Assembly: GCA_016209205.1 (NCBI GenBank)
Contig: JACQWQ010000006.1
Location: forward strand, 1-49,145
Direction: 5' to 3'
DNA length: 49,145 nucleotides
Origin: Chloroflexota bacterium
GTDB lineage: Bacteria > Chloroflexota > Anaerolineae > UBA4142 > SHND01
This document shows positions 7,317 through 15,291 of this stretch, in pieces (the first letter of the stretch is position 1; each line of letters opens with the position of its first letter). Under the pieces are notes generated by a model. That model was not told where the DNA came from, did not search any database, and saw only the letters and a list, made by a program, of their open reading frames with translations. The position numbers were made by a program, and so were the translations under genes.

Positions 7317-8048
7317 ATGAACACCGCCCAAGCTGCCACCCTCGGCAAAGAAATCGCCGCGCACATCGCGCAAGGTGACATGCAACGCGCGTTGAAACAC
7401 CTCGCGCCCACGCTCGCCGCCAAAACCCCGTTCGCCATGCTCGACCGCATCGGCGCGCAGATTGGCACAGGCGAAATTGAAAGCACAAACGCGTTTTTGG
7501 ACGAGTTGGCGCAGGACGGCGCACTCGGCGTGTGGGCGATTCTCGGTTCGGCATTGACGCAGCAACTCGAACGCGATTTTCGCGGCGCGTTGAAACGCGG
7601 TCGCGCCTTTACGATCCATGGCGATGTGTGGTACGCCTGCGATGCGTTGGGCGAACGCGTGTTGGGGCGCGCATGGGTTGCGAAATTTGAAAAAACGAGG
7701 CAGGCGACCAGAGACTGGAGATTTGACGAAAACCGCTGGGTGCGGCGCAGCATTGGCGTCGGCATTCACGTGTGGGCAAAACGTTCGCGCGGGGAGGCAA
7801 AACACAACGCGCAGGCAAACGATTTGTTTGAATTTCTCGCACCCATGTTTTGTGAACGCGAAATGGATGCAGTCAAAGGGATCGGCTGGGCACTGAAAAC
7901 GTTGGGCAAATTTTACCCTGCGCGCGCGACAGAATGGTTGGGCGAAATGGTCGCGCGCGAATCGGATTATCGTGCGTTGATGCTGCGCAAAGCGACGACC
8001 TATTTGAACCAGACACAGCGCGCCGAGATATACAGAGCTGCATCATGA
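7317..8048 (+). CDS. AlkD-like DNA alkylation repair family protein (HEAT repeats)
   Basis: 243 residues. The middle segment DENRWVRRSIGVGIHVWAKR matches the conserved patch of HEAT-like-repeat DNA glycosylases of the AlkD/AlkC group, where Trp, Asp and Arg residues bind the lesion; the helical repeats are visible as MDAVKGIGWALKTLGKFYP. These enzymes remove alkylated purines such as 3- and 7-methyl adducts. The ATG at 7317 is preferred over an adjacent TTG. Members are usually about 230-240 residues, so this is full length. Some homologues are annotated only as DNA alkylation repair family, and activity is not proven here. Confidence 0.75.
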   Translation: MNTAQAATLGKEIAAHIAQGDMQRALKHLAPTLAAKTPFAMLDRIGAQIGTGEIESTNAFLDELAQDGALGVWAILGSALTQQLERDFRGALKRGRAFTIHGDVWYACDALGERVLGRAWVAKFEKTRQATRDWRFDENRWVRRSIGVGIHVWAKRSRGEAKHNAQANDLFEFLAPMFCEREMDAVKGIGWALKTLGKFYPARATEWLGEMVARESDYRALMLRKATTYLNQTQRAEIYRAAS

Positions 8049-8516
8049 TTGTCATTTCGAGATGCCCATCACGCGCGGGCTGCATGAGCCAAGGACTGTC
8101 ATATCGAACGTAGTGAGATATCTCGCTCCGCTCGATATGACAAGTTCTGAGCAGCCGTTCCTTTATTCTTCATGCGATGAACGGCATCGCCACACGTTTT
8201 GCGAGAAATCTTTTGTGCGGGCAAACCCGAGATTTCGGCGATGATTACATCGCACTCCGCCTGCTCAGAAACTTCCAGCGCACCGATTGAGTTATCGGGC
8301 GGAAAACGCGAATGCAAATCGCAAGCGATTTGAGCGCGAATCTTGACGAATCCCAAAAGATGTTCGCGTAGAACCTGCCGCCCCGAAGCACTGCGGGATT
8401 GGTTTAGATTCGCGTAGAACCTGTCCCGAAGAATTGAGGGAGTCGCGTTGGAAAAGTTTCTGTGGTTACACATACCAAAAGGTATGACCATCTCGAAATG
8501 ATATGCCCTTTCTTGA
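8049..8516. repeat. Gene-free gap filled by GTCATTTCGA-family repeats
   Basis: No supportable gene. The left half holds GTCATTTCGAGA and then a palindrome GTCATATCGAACG...GATATGAC at 8098-8141. The right part shares phrases with 20103-20340 (CCGAGATTTCGGCGATGA, GTCCCGAAGAATTGAGGGA). A 15-bp direct repeat TTCGCGTAGAACCTG occurs at 8362 and 8409. The frames that cross this gap are made of repeat DNA. Confidence 0.7.
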
Positions 8517-9560
8517 ATGAACCTTGCCTTTCACGAATACCGCGTCAAAAAAATCGTCAATGTCTATAAACACGTTGACGGGTGGTTTTGGAACAAGTAC
8601 AGCGCGCATCCGTACATCGGCTGTCGCAGCGGCTGTGAGTTTTGTTATTTGCGCGGCACGCGCAATTTGGGCAAGCGCGATCCCGAAACGTTCGACACCT
8701 TGATTCAGGTCAAAACGAACGCGGTCGAATTATTACGCAAAGAGCTTGGACGTTTACAGCCCGATGTCATCAACGCCGGAGATTGGCAGCAGCCCGCCGA
8801 AGAAAAATACCGTCTCTCGCGCGCCATGCTGGAGGTCGTGCATGAATTCAAATTTCCGCTGCTCGTCATCGAACGCTCGCCGTTTCTGTTGCGCGATTTG
8901 GATTTGCTCGACGCGATCAACAAGCAAACGTGGGTCGGCGTGCTTTTGAGTTTTAGCAACGTGGATGAAAAACTCAAGCGCGCCTTCGAGCCGCATAGTC
9001 CCGGAATCCAACGCCGTTTACAAATAATGGCGCAGCTCGCACAAAAAAATATCCGCGTCGGCGCGTCGCTCATGCCTATTCTGCCCATCGTCGGCGACGA
9101 CGAACCATGCATTGACGAAACCATTCGCGCGGTCAAGGATCACGGCGGCACATTCGTCGCGGCTTCAGGTTTGACGCTGGACGGCGTGCAGGCACAGCAC
9201 ACGCTCGCGGCTGTAGAAACATACGATGCGTCTGCGATCGGTCTCATGGTGCGCGAATTGTGCGCGAAACATGCCATCTCGGATCGGATGCCGCGTTATT
9301 GCGGCGCAGGCGCGTTGGCACTCAACAAATGCATCGCGGAACAGCTGCATCGCCAAGTGTACGAGCTGGAACTCGCACGCGCGTCAACGCCGCGCCTTTG
9401 GGCATATCGGCAAGCCGCGTGGTATGTAGATGAGACGAACGAAAATATCGCGGCGATTTTTGAAACGCAAGGCGAAGCGGGATTGCGCGCGCTGCCGGGC
9501 ATCGGACCGCGCATTGCCGCAGAAATTGCCGGTTGGCTCTCCACATCAACTCGAAAGTAG
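8517..9560 (+). CDS. SplB-type radical SAM protein with C-terminal helix-hairpin-helix
   Basis: 347 residues. The Cys triad GCRSGCEFCYLRG near residue 36 and the order of the following strands (VINAGDWQQPAE, LLVIERSPFLLRD, VGVLLSFSNVDE, ASLMPILP) match the spore photoproduct lyase-like radical SAM group (COG1533). The C-terminus carries LRALPGIGPRIAAEIAGWL, a classic helix-hairpin-helix of the DNA-binding type. A radical enzyme joined to a double-stranded-DNA-binding motif suggests action on DNA or a nucleoprotein, but most COG1533 members are uncharacterised. It is followed seven bases later by a membrane-anchored protein gene. Confidence 0.82.
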   Translation: MNLAFHEYRVKKIVNVYKHVDGWFWNKYSAHPYIGCRSGCEFCYLRGTRNLGKRDPETFDTLIQVKTNAVELLRKELGRLQPDVINAGDWQQPAEEKYRLSRAMLEVVHEFKFPLLVIERSPFLLRDLDLLDAINKQTWVGVLLSFSNVDEKLKRAFEPHSPGIQRRLQIMAQLAQKNIRVGASLMPILPIVGDDEPCIDETIRAVKDHGGTFVAASGLTLDGVQAQHTLAAVETYDASAIGLMVRELCAKHAISDRMPRYCGAGALALNKCIAEQLHRQVYELELARASTPRLWAYRQAAWYVDETNENIAAIFETQGEAGLRALPGIGPRIAAEIAGWLSTSTRK

Positions 9561-9566
9561 GCGTCT

Positions 9567-10121
9567 ATGGAAAACATTGTTGCACTTGTTGCCGTCACCG
9601 GCGGGCTACTCGGCGTGTTGGCATTCGTTTGGCAGGCGCTCACGACTTGGCGCAGCGAACTCCAGCTTCATGTCGCGGTGGAACGGAGCGGCGGAAAATC
9701 ATTCCCAATCACCGTGCGCACCTCACTCGAAAATGCGGGGCTTGGGCGCAAACGTCTCGATTACGCGATGTTGTTGATTGCGCCGGAACACGAATTGACC
9801 AATCAATCGCTGCTCCATTTTGCCCAGGACCCGGAACTCGGCGCGTGGGCGAATCTGAATTTATCAGAGATGCGGCGCGCGTTCGACAAGCCGCGCTATG
9901 CGCAGGACGAATCGCACGCGATCATTCCGCTGCCCTTTTATCATCGCGAACAACAGACCGTCGGGCGCCAGCACATTGCGTACCGGTGTGTTTTGGACGC
10001 GGCGCGGCTCAAGCCGGGACACGCGTATGCCGTCAAATTTTTTGTCTTGGAACAAGCGCCGCCTCTGCGGCGCCTGCGCGTGCACGTCACGCAAGATTTA
10101 TTGGCGCTCGAACGCGAATGA
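9567..10121 (+). CDS. Membrane-anchored protein of unknown function
   Basis: 184 residues. One N-terminal hydrophobic segment (residues 4-26, NIVALVAVTGGLLGVLAFVWQAL) would anchor it, and the rest is a soluble mixed alpha/beta domain with alternating strands (LQLHVAVERS, ITVRTSLENAG, YAVKFFVLEQ, LRVHVTQDLLAL) that may be an immunoglobulin-like or C2-like sandwich. It lies between a radical SAM gene and a run of methyltransferases. I do not recognise a named family. Confidence 0.6.
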   Translation: MENIVALVAVTGGLLGVLAFVWQALTTWRSELQLHVAVERSGGKSFPITVRTSLENAGLGRKRLDYAMLLIAPEHELTNQSLLHFAQDPELGAWANLNLSEMRRAFDKPRYAQDESHAIIPLPFYHREQQTVGRQHIAYRCVLDAARLKPGHAYAVKFFVLEQAPPLRRLRVHVTQDLLALERE

Positions 10122-10184
10122 CTCGGACCGACATTTCAGCACCGGGTAAAATCGTGTTGCGCCCTAGTACTAAATCCATTGATC

Positions 10185-11015
10185 ATGGCGAGTGAGACCA
10201 CACCCCAAGAATTACTGCAAATCGCAGAGACCGCGCGCGCGTTCGATTCCGTCGCGGCAGAATATGACGGTCCGAGCGGTAACAACGCGCTCGTCCAAAT
10301 CATGCGCGCGGAATTGCAGCGCGCGGTTTTGGAGCGCGTGCCGCGCGGCGCGCGCCTGCTTGACTTGGGCTGCGGCACGGGCATTGACGCGGCTTGGTTC
10401 GCGCAGCACGGTTACACGGTCACGGCGGTGGATGCGTCACGCGAAATGGTGCATCAAACGCGGCAGCGCGCCACACGCGCAAATTTGGAGGAACGCGTCC
10501 GGGTTCAATACATCGGCGCGCACGAACTCGAACGCCTTGGTACGGAGAGGTTCGACGCGATCTATTCCGATTTAGGTCCGCTGAATTGCGTCGCGGATTT
10601 ACGCGCCGTTTCGGAACAATGTGCGGCGCACTTGAATCCCGGCGGCATTTTGGTTTTTTCGGTCATGGCGCGCTATTGTCCGTGGGAAATGTTGTACCAT
10701 ACGTTGCGCGGCGATTTCAACGCGGCGCGGCGGCGTTTTCCGCGCGGCGCGCTTCCGGTCAAGTTAAACGATGGAATTGTATGGACGCGTTATTATTCGC
10801 CGCGCGAATTTTTTCAATTGTTTGAAAATGAATTTCAACTCGTCACGTACCGCGCGCTCAATCTCTTTTTGCCCCCGCCCTATCTCATCCGCTGGTACGA
10901 ACGCTTCCGCACACCGATGCGTTTGTTGTCACGGCTCGATTCCACTCTCGACGGCGTTCCGCTCTTGCGCGAGGCGGGCGATCATTTTTTAATAACCCTG
11001 CGTAGAAAAGCATGA
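10185..11015 (+). CDS. Class I SAM-dependent methyltransferase
   Basis: 276 residues. Motif I reads LLDLGCGTGIDAAWFA near residue 57, motif II acidic end VTAVDAS, and a YSDLGPLNC strand for motif IV, giving the seven-stranded Rossmann methyltransferase fold that binds S-adenosylmethionine. The substrate is unknown; the setting among glycosyltransferases and radical SAM enzymes suggests modification of a surface glycan or lipid carrier. The start could be the TTG at 10179 or the ATG at 10185; no clear ribosome site helps. Its stop overlaps the next start (ATGA), so the two are translationally coupled. Confidence 0.82.
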   Translation: MASETTPQELLQIAETARAFDSVAAEYDGPSGNNALVQIMRAELQRAVLERVPRGARLLDLGCGTGIDAAWFAQHGYTVTAVDASREMVHQTRQRATRANLEERVRVQYIGAHELERLGTERFDAIYSDLGPLNCVADLRAVSEQCAAHLNPGGILVFSVMARYCPWEMLYHTLRGDFNAARRRFPRGALPVKLNDGIVWTRYYSPREFFQLFENEFQLVTYRALNLFLPPPYLIRWYERFRTPMRLLSRLDSTLDGVPLLREAGDHFLITLRRKA

Positions 11016-11923
11016 CTGCGAATTCCGGCGTTTCGTGCAGCTTCATGCTCGCCTGTCCGACGGACCGCGCGCGTTTAGAAATCGAAGGCGACGCGGCGCG
11101 CTGTCCAATCTGCGGGTGCGTTTACGCGCGCACAAATCAGATCTGGCGTTTTGTGGATCACCGCCTGGCGCCGTACGAAAATTTTCTGGCAACCTATCGC
11201 GTCGTGCGCCGCGCCGAGGGTTGGGGTTCGCACGACGCCGCGTACTATTGCAATTTGCCGCAGACCTCGCGCGATGATCCACAAGCGGCAATCTGGCGCG
11301 TGCGCGCGGCTTCTTTCAAGAAACTTGTTGCGCTCGTCGAACCCGGCGCACGCCTCCTCGATGTCGGGGCGGGCAACGGTTGGTTGTCTTATCAATTCGC
11401 GCGGCGCGGGCACGCGGTCGCGGCGCTTGATTTGAACGACGACGCACGCGAGGGTCTGGGCGCGCAGAACTTTTATCCGCTGCCCTTGGATTGCTATCAA
11501 GCCGATTTCGATCATTTGCCTTTTGACGCGGCGCAATTTGACGTGGTAATCTTTAACGCGTCGCTGCACTATTCAAGAAACTTGACGCAGACGCTGAATG
11601 AAGCGTGGCGTGTGCTCAAACCAAACGACAAATTAATAGTGATGGATTCGCCGCTGTATCGGCAGCGCGCGAGCGGCAAAGCGATGCTGCGCGAAAAAGC
11701 GAACGAATTCCAATCGCGGTATGGACTCGAAATGGACCGGACGATGCGCGGCTTTTTGACGTTTGATGATTTTCAACAATCGGTGTGCGCGTGGCAATGG
11801 TATCCCACGCGTGTAGATTGGCGTTGGGCGCTGCGCCCGTTACGCGCACGCGCGCTGGGACAGCGCGAACCGGCGCAATTCGGCGTGACGGTGGGCAAGC
11901 CGCCCGCTGCGCGTTGGACTTGA
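11012..11923 (+). CDS. SAM-dependent methyltransferase with N-terminal zinc-binding segment
   Basis: 303 residues. The N-terminus carries CPTD and CPICGCVY, a Trm112-like zinc-binding segment, then a Methyltransf_11-type domain: LLDVGAGNGWLSYQFA (motif I), AALDLND (motif II), FDHLPFDAAQFDVVIFNASLHY (motifs III-IV) and EAWRVLKPNDKLIVMD. It starts inside the stop of the preceding methyltransferase (ATGA). The target is unknown. It is followed four bases later by a SPASM-type radical SAM gene, so the three probably act in one pathway. Confidence 0.82.
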   Translation: MTANSGVSCSFMLACPTDRARLEIEGDAARCPICGCVYARTNQIWRFVDHRLAPYENFLATYRVVRRAEGWGSHDAAYYCNLPQTSRDDPQAAIWRVRAASFKKLVALVEPGARLLDVGAGNGWLSYQFARRGHAVAALDLNDDAREGLGAQNFYPLPLDCYQADFDHLPFDAAQFDVVIFNASLHYSRNLTQTLNEAWRVLKPNDKLIVMDSPLYRQRASGKAMLREKANEFQSRYGLEMDRTMRGFLTFDDFQQSVCAWQWYPTRVDWRWALRPLRARALGQREPAQFGVTVGKPPAARWT

Positions 11924-11926
11924 TTT

Positions 11927-12961
11927 ATGCTTGGCACATTGACCGGCAACCTCGCCGTCAAATACAACGAGGCGACGAATCGAACTCTGGCGCTGCCGCT
12001 GTTGATTTTTTATCCGACGGCGCGCTGCAACTCGCGCTGCCTTTCGTGCGATTGGTGGAAAGCAGACGGTCGAGATGATTTGACATGCGAGGAAATCCGC
12101 GCGCTCGCGGCGCAACTGCCCGCGCTGGGTGTACGCGTGATTGTGTTTTCCGGCGGCGAACCGTTATTGCGGCGCGAAGTATTTGAAATCGCGGCTTTGT
12201 TTCGCGCGCACAATCTCAAGTTGCAATTGCTCACCGCCGGTCTGTTTTTGGAGCGCGACGCGGAAAAAATCGCGCAGCATTTTGAACAAGTGACGATTTC
12301 GCTCGATGGACCGACCAACGCGTTGTATCAAGCCATCCGCGGGGTGGACGCCTTGGCGTTGGTCGAACGCGGCGCGAAAAAATTCCGGTGCGTCGCGCCG
12401 CACCTTCCGCTGCGCGCGCGGAGCACGTTGCATCGTCACAATTTTCGCGCGCTGCCGCAATTGATTGACAAGGCGCGGACGATGGGTTTGGAGCAAATCT
12501 CATTTCTTGCGACGGATGTGACGAGCGAAGCGTTTGGACGGGCGCGGGGAGAACATCCGATACGCGAATTGTTGTTGGAGGAAAAGGAAATAAGGGAATT
12601 CGAGCAAGTCGTCGAGCAAACGATTATGTCACACGCGCGCGATTTTGAAACGCGCTTCGTCGCGGAATCTCCAGACAAATTGCGCCGCTTGCCGCGTTAT
12701 TATGCCGCACAGTTGGGATTGGGCGCGTTCCCGCCGATTGCGTGCAATGCGCCGTGGGTCAGCGCGGTGATTGAAGCGGACGGCGCAGTGCGCCCGTGTT
12801 ATTTTCACAACGCGGTGGGAGATGTGCGGGAAAAAAGTTTGCGCGACATTTTGCAGGACGCGATGCCCGCGTTTCGCGCGACGCTCGACGTGCAAGCCAA
12901 CGCCGTGTGTAAAAAATGTGTCTGCACGCTCAAAGTGGGGATGCGGACAAGACTATGGTAG
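11927..12961 (+). CDS. Radical SAM protein with SPASM-like C-terminus
   Basis: 344 residues. The radical SAM cluster motif is PTARCNSRCLSCDWW near residue 30 (CxxxCxxC), followed by VFSGGEPLLRREVFE and TISLDGP, hallmarks of the family. The C-terminus has CNAPWVSAVIEADGAVRPCYFH and CKKCVC, a SPASM/twitch-type second Fe-S cluster. Relatives include heme- and peptide-maturation enzymes as well as surface-glycan enzymes. It completes a three-gene run with two methyltransferases. A REP-transposase block lies directly downstream, starting four bases before its stop codon ends. Confidence 0.82.
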   Translation: MLGTLTGNLAVKYNEATNRTLALPLLIFYPTARCNSRCLSCDWWKADGRDDLTCEEIRALAAQLPALGVRVIVFSGGEPLLRREVFEIAALFRAHNLKLQLLTAGLFLERDAEKIAQHFEQVTISLDGPTNALYQAIRGVDALALVERGAKKFRCVAPHLPLRARSTLHRHNFRALPQLIDKARTMGLEQISFLATDVTSEAFGRARGEHPIRELLLEEKEIREFEQVVEQTIMSHARDFETRFVAESPDKLRRLPRYYAAQLGLGAFPPIACNAPWVSAVIEADGAVRPCYFHNAVGDVREKSLRDILQDAMPAFRATLDVQANAVCKKCVCTLKVGMRTRLW

Positions 12962-13096
12962 TGACGATTTCAATCGTTTCCCCTATGCAAACAAACCATG
13001 AACGATTAAAATCGTTACTGCCTTTACCACACGTCCGTCGTAGTGACGATTTCAATCGTCAGTAAACAAACAAAGAACGATTAAAATCGTAACTAC
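12958..13096. repeat. Two BIME-like palindromic units upstream of the RAYT gene
   Basis: Units at 12958-13020 and 13040-13096. Each begins GTAGTGACGATTTCAATCGT and ends with the inverted, slightly diverged arm ACGATTAAAATCGT plus TACTRC. Each arm alone can fold (ACGATT facing AATCGT), with GTAG at the outer foot, which is the layout of paired REP sequences. Confidence 0.9.
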
Positions 13097-13110
13097 TCCA
13101 AGCTGCGCCT

Positions 13111-13710
13111 ATGTTCTACCAATATCGCCAAATGACGCCCGAAGAACGCGCCCAAGTTGTGCAGCAGCGCCGCGAACGTGGCTTTCCGTTACACGCGCCG
13201 CCACACCCATTTCGTCATGCCGGTAATTATTTCATTACCGTTGTCAATTATGAGCACAAGCCCATCATGGCAGAACCCGCGCGCCGCAGCGAAATCGAAG
13301 CGCGACTCCTCGACGAGCTGCGCCCTTTCGAGGTAGATGTAAACGCGTGGGTCGTTTTGCCGAATCATTATCATACGCTCGTCAGCGTCAAGCACCTCGA
13401 TTTGTTATCGGCGGCATTGAAACAAATACATGGCGCTACGGCGCGGGCGTGGAATTTGCAGGATGGATTGACGAATCAACGACGTGTCTGGTACAAGTTT
13501 CGAGATCGAATGATTCGCGACGAAGCGCATTTCTATCACGCGCTGAATTACATTCATATAAATCCCGTCAAGCACGGCTATGTCCAAGACCCGTACGAAT
13601 GGCCATGGACAAGTTTGGAAAATTATCGCATGACATGGGGACGAGATTGGCTAAACGAAAAGTGGACAGCGTACCCGCCCGGCGATTTCGGCAAGGGGTG
13701 GGATGATTAG
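13111..13710 (+). mobile_element. REP-associated tyrosine transposase (RAYT, TnpA_REP)
   Basis: 199 residues, a single-domain HUH/Y1 transposase of the IS200-like superfamily in its REP-associated form. The metal-binding HxH is in LPNHYHTLV near residue 89, and a Tyr followed by HALNYIHINPVKHGY near residues 147-162 supplies the catalytic tyrosine region; the ending PYEWPWTSL is characteristic of RAYTs. RAYTs are single-copy domesticated transposases that bind and nick GTAG-footed REP hairpins and are thought to spread them. Here two such hairpin pairs lie directly upstream and at least three downstream. It is inserted between a radical SAM gene and a methyltransferase gene. Confidence 0.93.
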
Positions 13711-13723
13711 CCGTAGCGACGGC

Positions 13724-14002
13724 GTAGTGACGATTTCAATCGTTTCCCCAGCGCAAATACACAGCGAACGATTAAAATCGTTACTACGTCTCGTGCGCGC
13801 TTGGGTCTGGCGTAGTGACGATTTCAATCGTCGAATCTGCGCAAGTCAACCATGAACGATTGAAATCGTTACTACGTCTAGCGCGCGCTTGGGTCTGGCG
13901 TAGTGACGATTTCAATCGTCGAATCTGCGCAAGTCAACCATGAACGATTGAAATCGTTACTACGTCTAGCGCGCGCTTGGGAACGAATGAATTCGTTACT
14001 AC
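13724..14002. repeat. 88-bp tandem array of BIME-like units downstream of the RAYT gene
   Basis: Units start at 13724, 13812 and 13900, exactly 88 bp apart; the second and third are virtually identical. Each is a 64-bp pair of facing REPs (GTAGTGACGATTTCAATCGT ... AATCGTTACTAC) plus a 24-bp spacer. A sixth half-unit at 13983-14002 has a different stem (ACGAAT facing ATTCGT) but keeps the CTAC foot, and contains the likely start codon of the next gene. Confidence 0.92.
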
Positions 14003-14682
14003 TCCGCTCGCTGCACCGCAAGTTTTTGATGCTGCAACGCCAATGGTGGCGCGTAGATTTGAAGCGCGCGCGCTTGCATCATGTTCACGGCACACCGCTG
14101 ATCATTTTGCCGGATGTGTTCGATGGGGTGTTGACGCGCACGGGCGTATTTTTAGTCGAGACGCTGCACGATTTGGATTTACACAACGCGCGCGTGCTCG
14201 ATCTCGGCTGTGGTTCGGGCATCGGCGCGGTGTTTGCCGCGCAACGCGGAGCGCGCGTAATGGCTGTGGATGTGAATCCCGACGCGACGCGTAATGCGCA
14301 GTTGAACGCGCTGTTATCCCATCTCGAAAACCAAATTGACACGCGGACCGGCGATTTGTTTGAAACCGTGCGCGACGAGCGCTTTGATTTGATTCTGTTC
14401 AATCCGCCGTACTATCACGGCGCGCCGCGTGACGCTGCCGATGCCGCCTGGCGCAGCCGCGACACGTTCGAACGCTTTCTGGATCAATTTCCAAAACAGC
14501 TCGCGCCGCACGGGCGCGCCCGCATCGTCCTTTCGAGCGACGGCGATATTGAAGCGTCACTGGCCGCCGCCGCCGCGCATTTGAAAACAAACCTTGTACG
14601 CCGTCATGATTTTCACAACGAAATCCTCACGGTGTACGATTTATATCCACTATGTCGGAAACAAAGTTTCCGACAGGATTAA
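13987..14682 (+). CDS. Class I SAM-dependent methyltransferase (HemK/RsmC-like NPPY motif)
   Basis: About 231 residues. Motif I is VLDLGCGSGIGAVFA, motif II VMAVDVNPDA, and motif IV LILFNPPYYHGAPRD, where NPPY is typical of methyltransferases acting on planar nitrogen (Gln, adenine or guanine of RNA/DNA). The start is uncertain: the ATG at 13987 lies inside a REP hairpin, longer frames translate REP DNA, and an ATG at 14029 is possible. The repeat insertion may have replaced the original 5' end. The last codons overlap a perfect hairpin at 14653-14675, so both ends of this gene touch repeats. Confidence 0.78.
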   Translation: MNSLLLRSLHRKFLMLQRQWWRVDLKRARLHHVHGTPLIILPDVFDGVLTRTGVFLVETLHDLDLHNARVLDLGCGSGIGAVFAAQRGARVMAVDVNPDATRNAQLNALLSHLENQIDTRTGDLFETVRDERFDLILFNPPYYHGAPRDAADAAWRSRDTFERFLDQFPKQLAPHGRARIVLSSDGDIEASLAAAAAHLKTNLVRRHDFHNEILTVYDLYPLCRKQSFRQD

Positions 14683-14720
14683 CAGGATTGACAGGATTGG
14701 TCTCGGATTCAAGTTCAAAA
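14653..14720. repeat. Perfect hairpin and ACAGGATT short-period repeat
   Basis: TGTCGGAAAC-AAA-GTTTCCGACA forms a perfect 10-bp stem at 14653-14675 within the last codons of the methyltransferase gene. It runs into ACAGGATTAACAGGATTGACAGGATT, another short-period repeat. There is no T-tract, so it is not a clear intrinsic terminator. Confidence 0.75.
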
Positions 14721-14748
14721 ATCCTGTCTATTCCAAATAAAATCCGCT

Positions 14749-15291
14749 ATGAAACCATGGAAAACACTGGCACGCGAAACGATCCTCGATCAAGGCAAAT
14801 ATCTGGTCGTGGAAAATCACACGATTGAACTGCCCGACGGGCGCATTCTGCCGAATTGGGCGTGGCTCATTACGCCCGCGTATATCAACGCGATGGTGCT
14901 GACAGACGACGATCATTTTTTGTGTTTTCGGCAAACCAAATACGGCATCGCCGGTACATCGCTCGCGCCGCTCGGCGGTTACCTCGAGCCCGGCGAAGAA
15001 CCGCTGGCGTGCGCGCAGCGTGAATTATTGGAAGAGATGGGCTGCGTCGCCGACGAATGGATCAAGCTCGGAACGTATTGTGTGGACGGGAATCGCGGCG
15101 CGGGGACGGCGCATTTGTTTTTCGCGCGCGGCGCGCGCAGGGTGCAAGCGCCCGACGCGGACGATTTGGAAGAACAAGAACTCGTGCGCTTGACGCGCGT
15201 ACAAGTGTCTAACGCGCTGGCGCGCGGCGATTTCCGGGTGCTCGCCTGGGCGGCCGTCGCGGCGCTCACGCTTGCGTGTGTGAATCCATGA
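14749..15291 (+). CDS. Nudix hydrolase (ADP-ribose pyrophosphatase-like)
   Basis: 180 residues. The Nudix box is complete: GGYLEPGEEPLACAQRELLEEMGC, matching G-x5-E-x7-R-E-U-x-E-E-x-G-U. The N-terminal strand pattern (LVVENHTIELPDGR, NAMVLTDDDHFLCFRQTKYG) fits the ADP-ribose/sugar-nucleotide pyrophosphatase group. Such enzymes hydrolyse nucleoside diphosphates linked to another moiety, here perhaps a sugar nucleotide given the surrounding glycan genes. Its stop overlaps the start of the following radical SAM gene (ATGA), implying coupled translation. Confidence 0.87.
   Translation: MKPWKTLARETILDQGKYLVVENHTIELPDGRILPNWAWLITPAYINAMVLTDDDHFLCFRQTKYGIAGTSLAPLGGYLEPGEEPLACAQRELLEEMGCVADEWIKLGTYCVDGNRGAGTAHLFFARGARRVQAPDADDLEEQELVRLTRVQVSNALARGDFRVLAWAAVAALTLACVNP

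Noticed and set aside
8099-8491. 130-residue minus-strand frame in the 8.0-8.5 kb gap
   Set aside because: Composed of dispersed repeat sequence shared with the 20 kb gap; no domain and no ribosome site.
13903-13986. Longer N-terminus for the NPPY methyltransferase
   Set aside because: The extra 28 codons are translated REP DNA identical to the preceding tandem unit.
14653-14675. Intrinsic terminator after the methyltransferase gene
   Set aside because: Perfect hairpin but no T-tract, and it lies before the stop codon; treated as a repeat.
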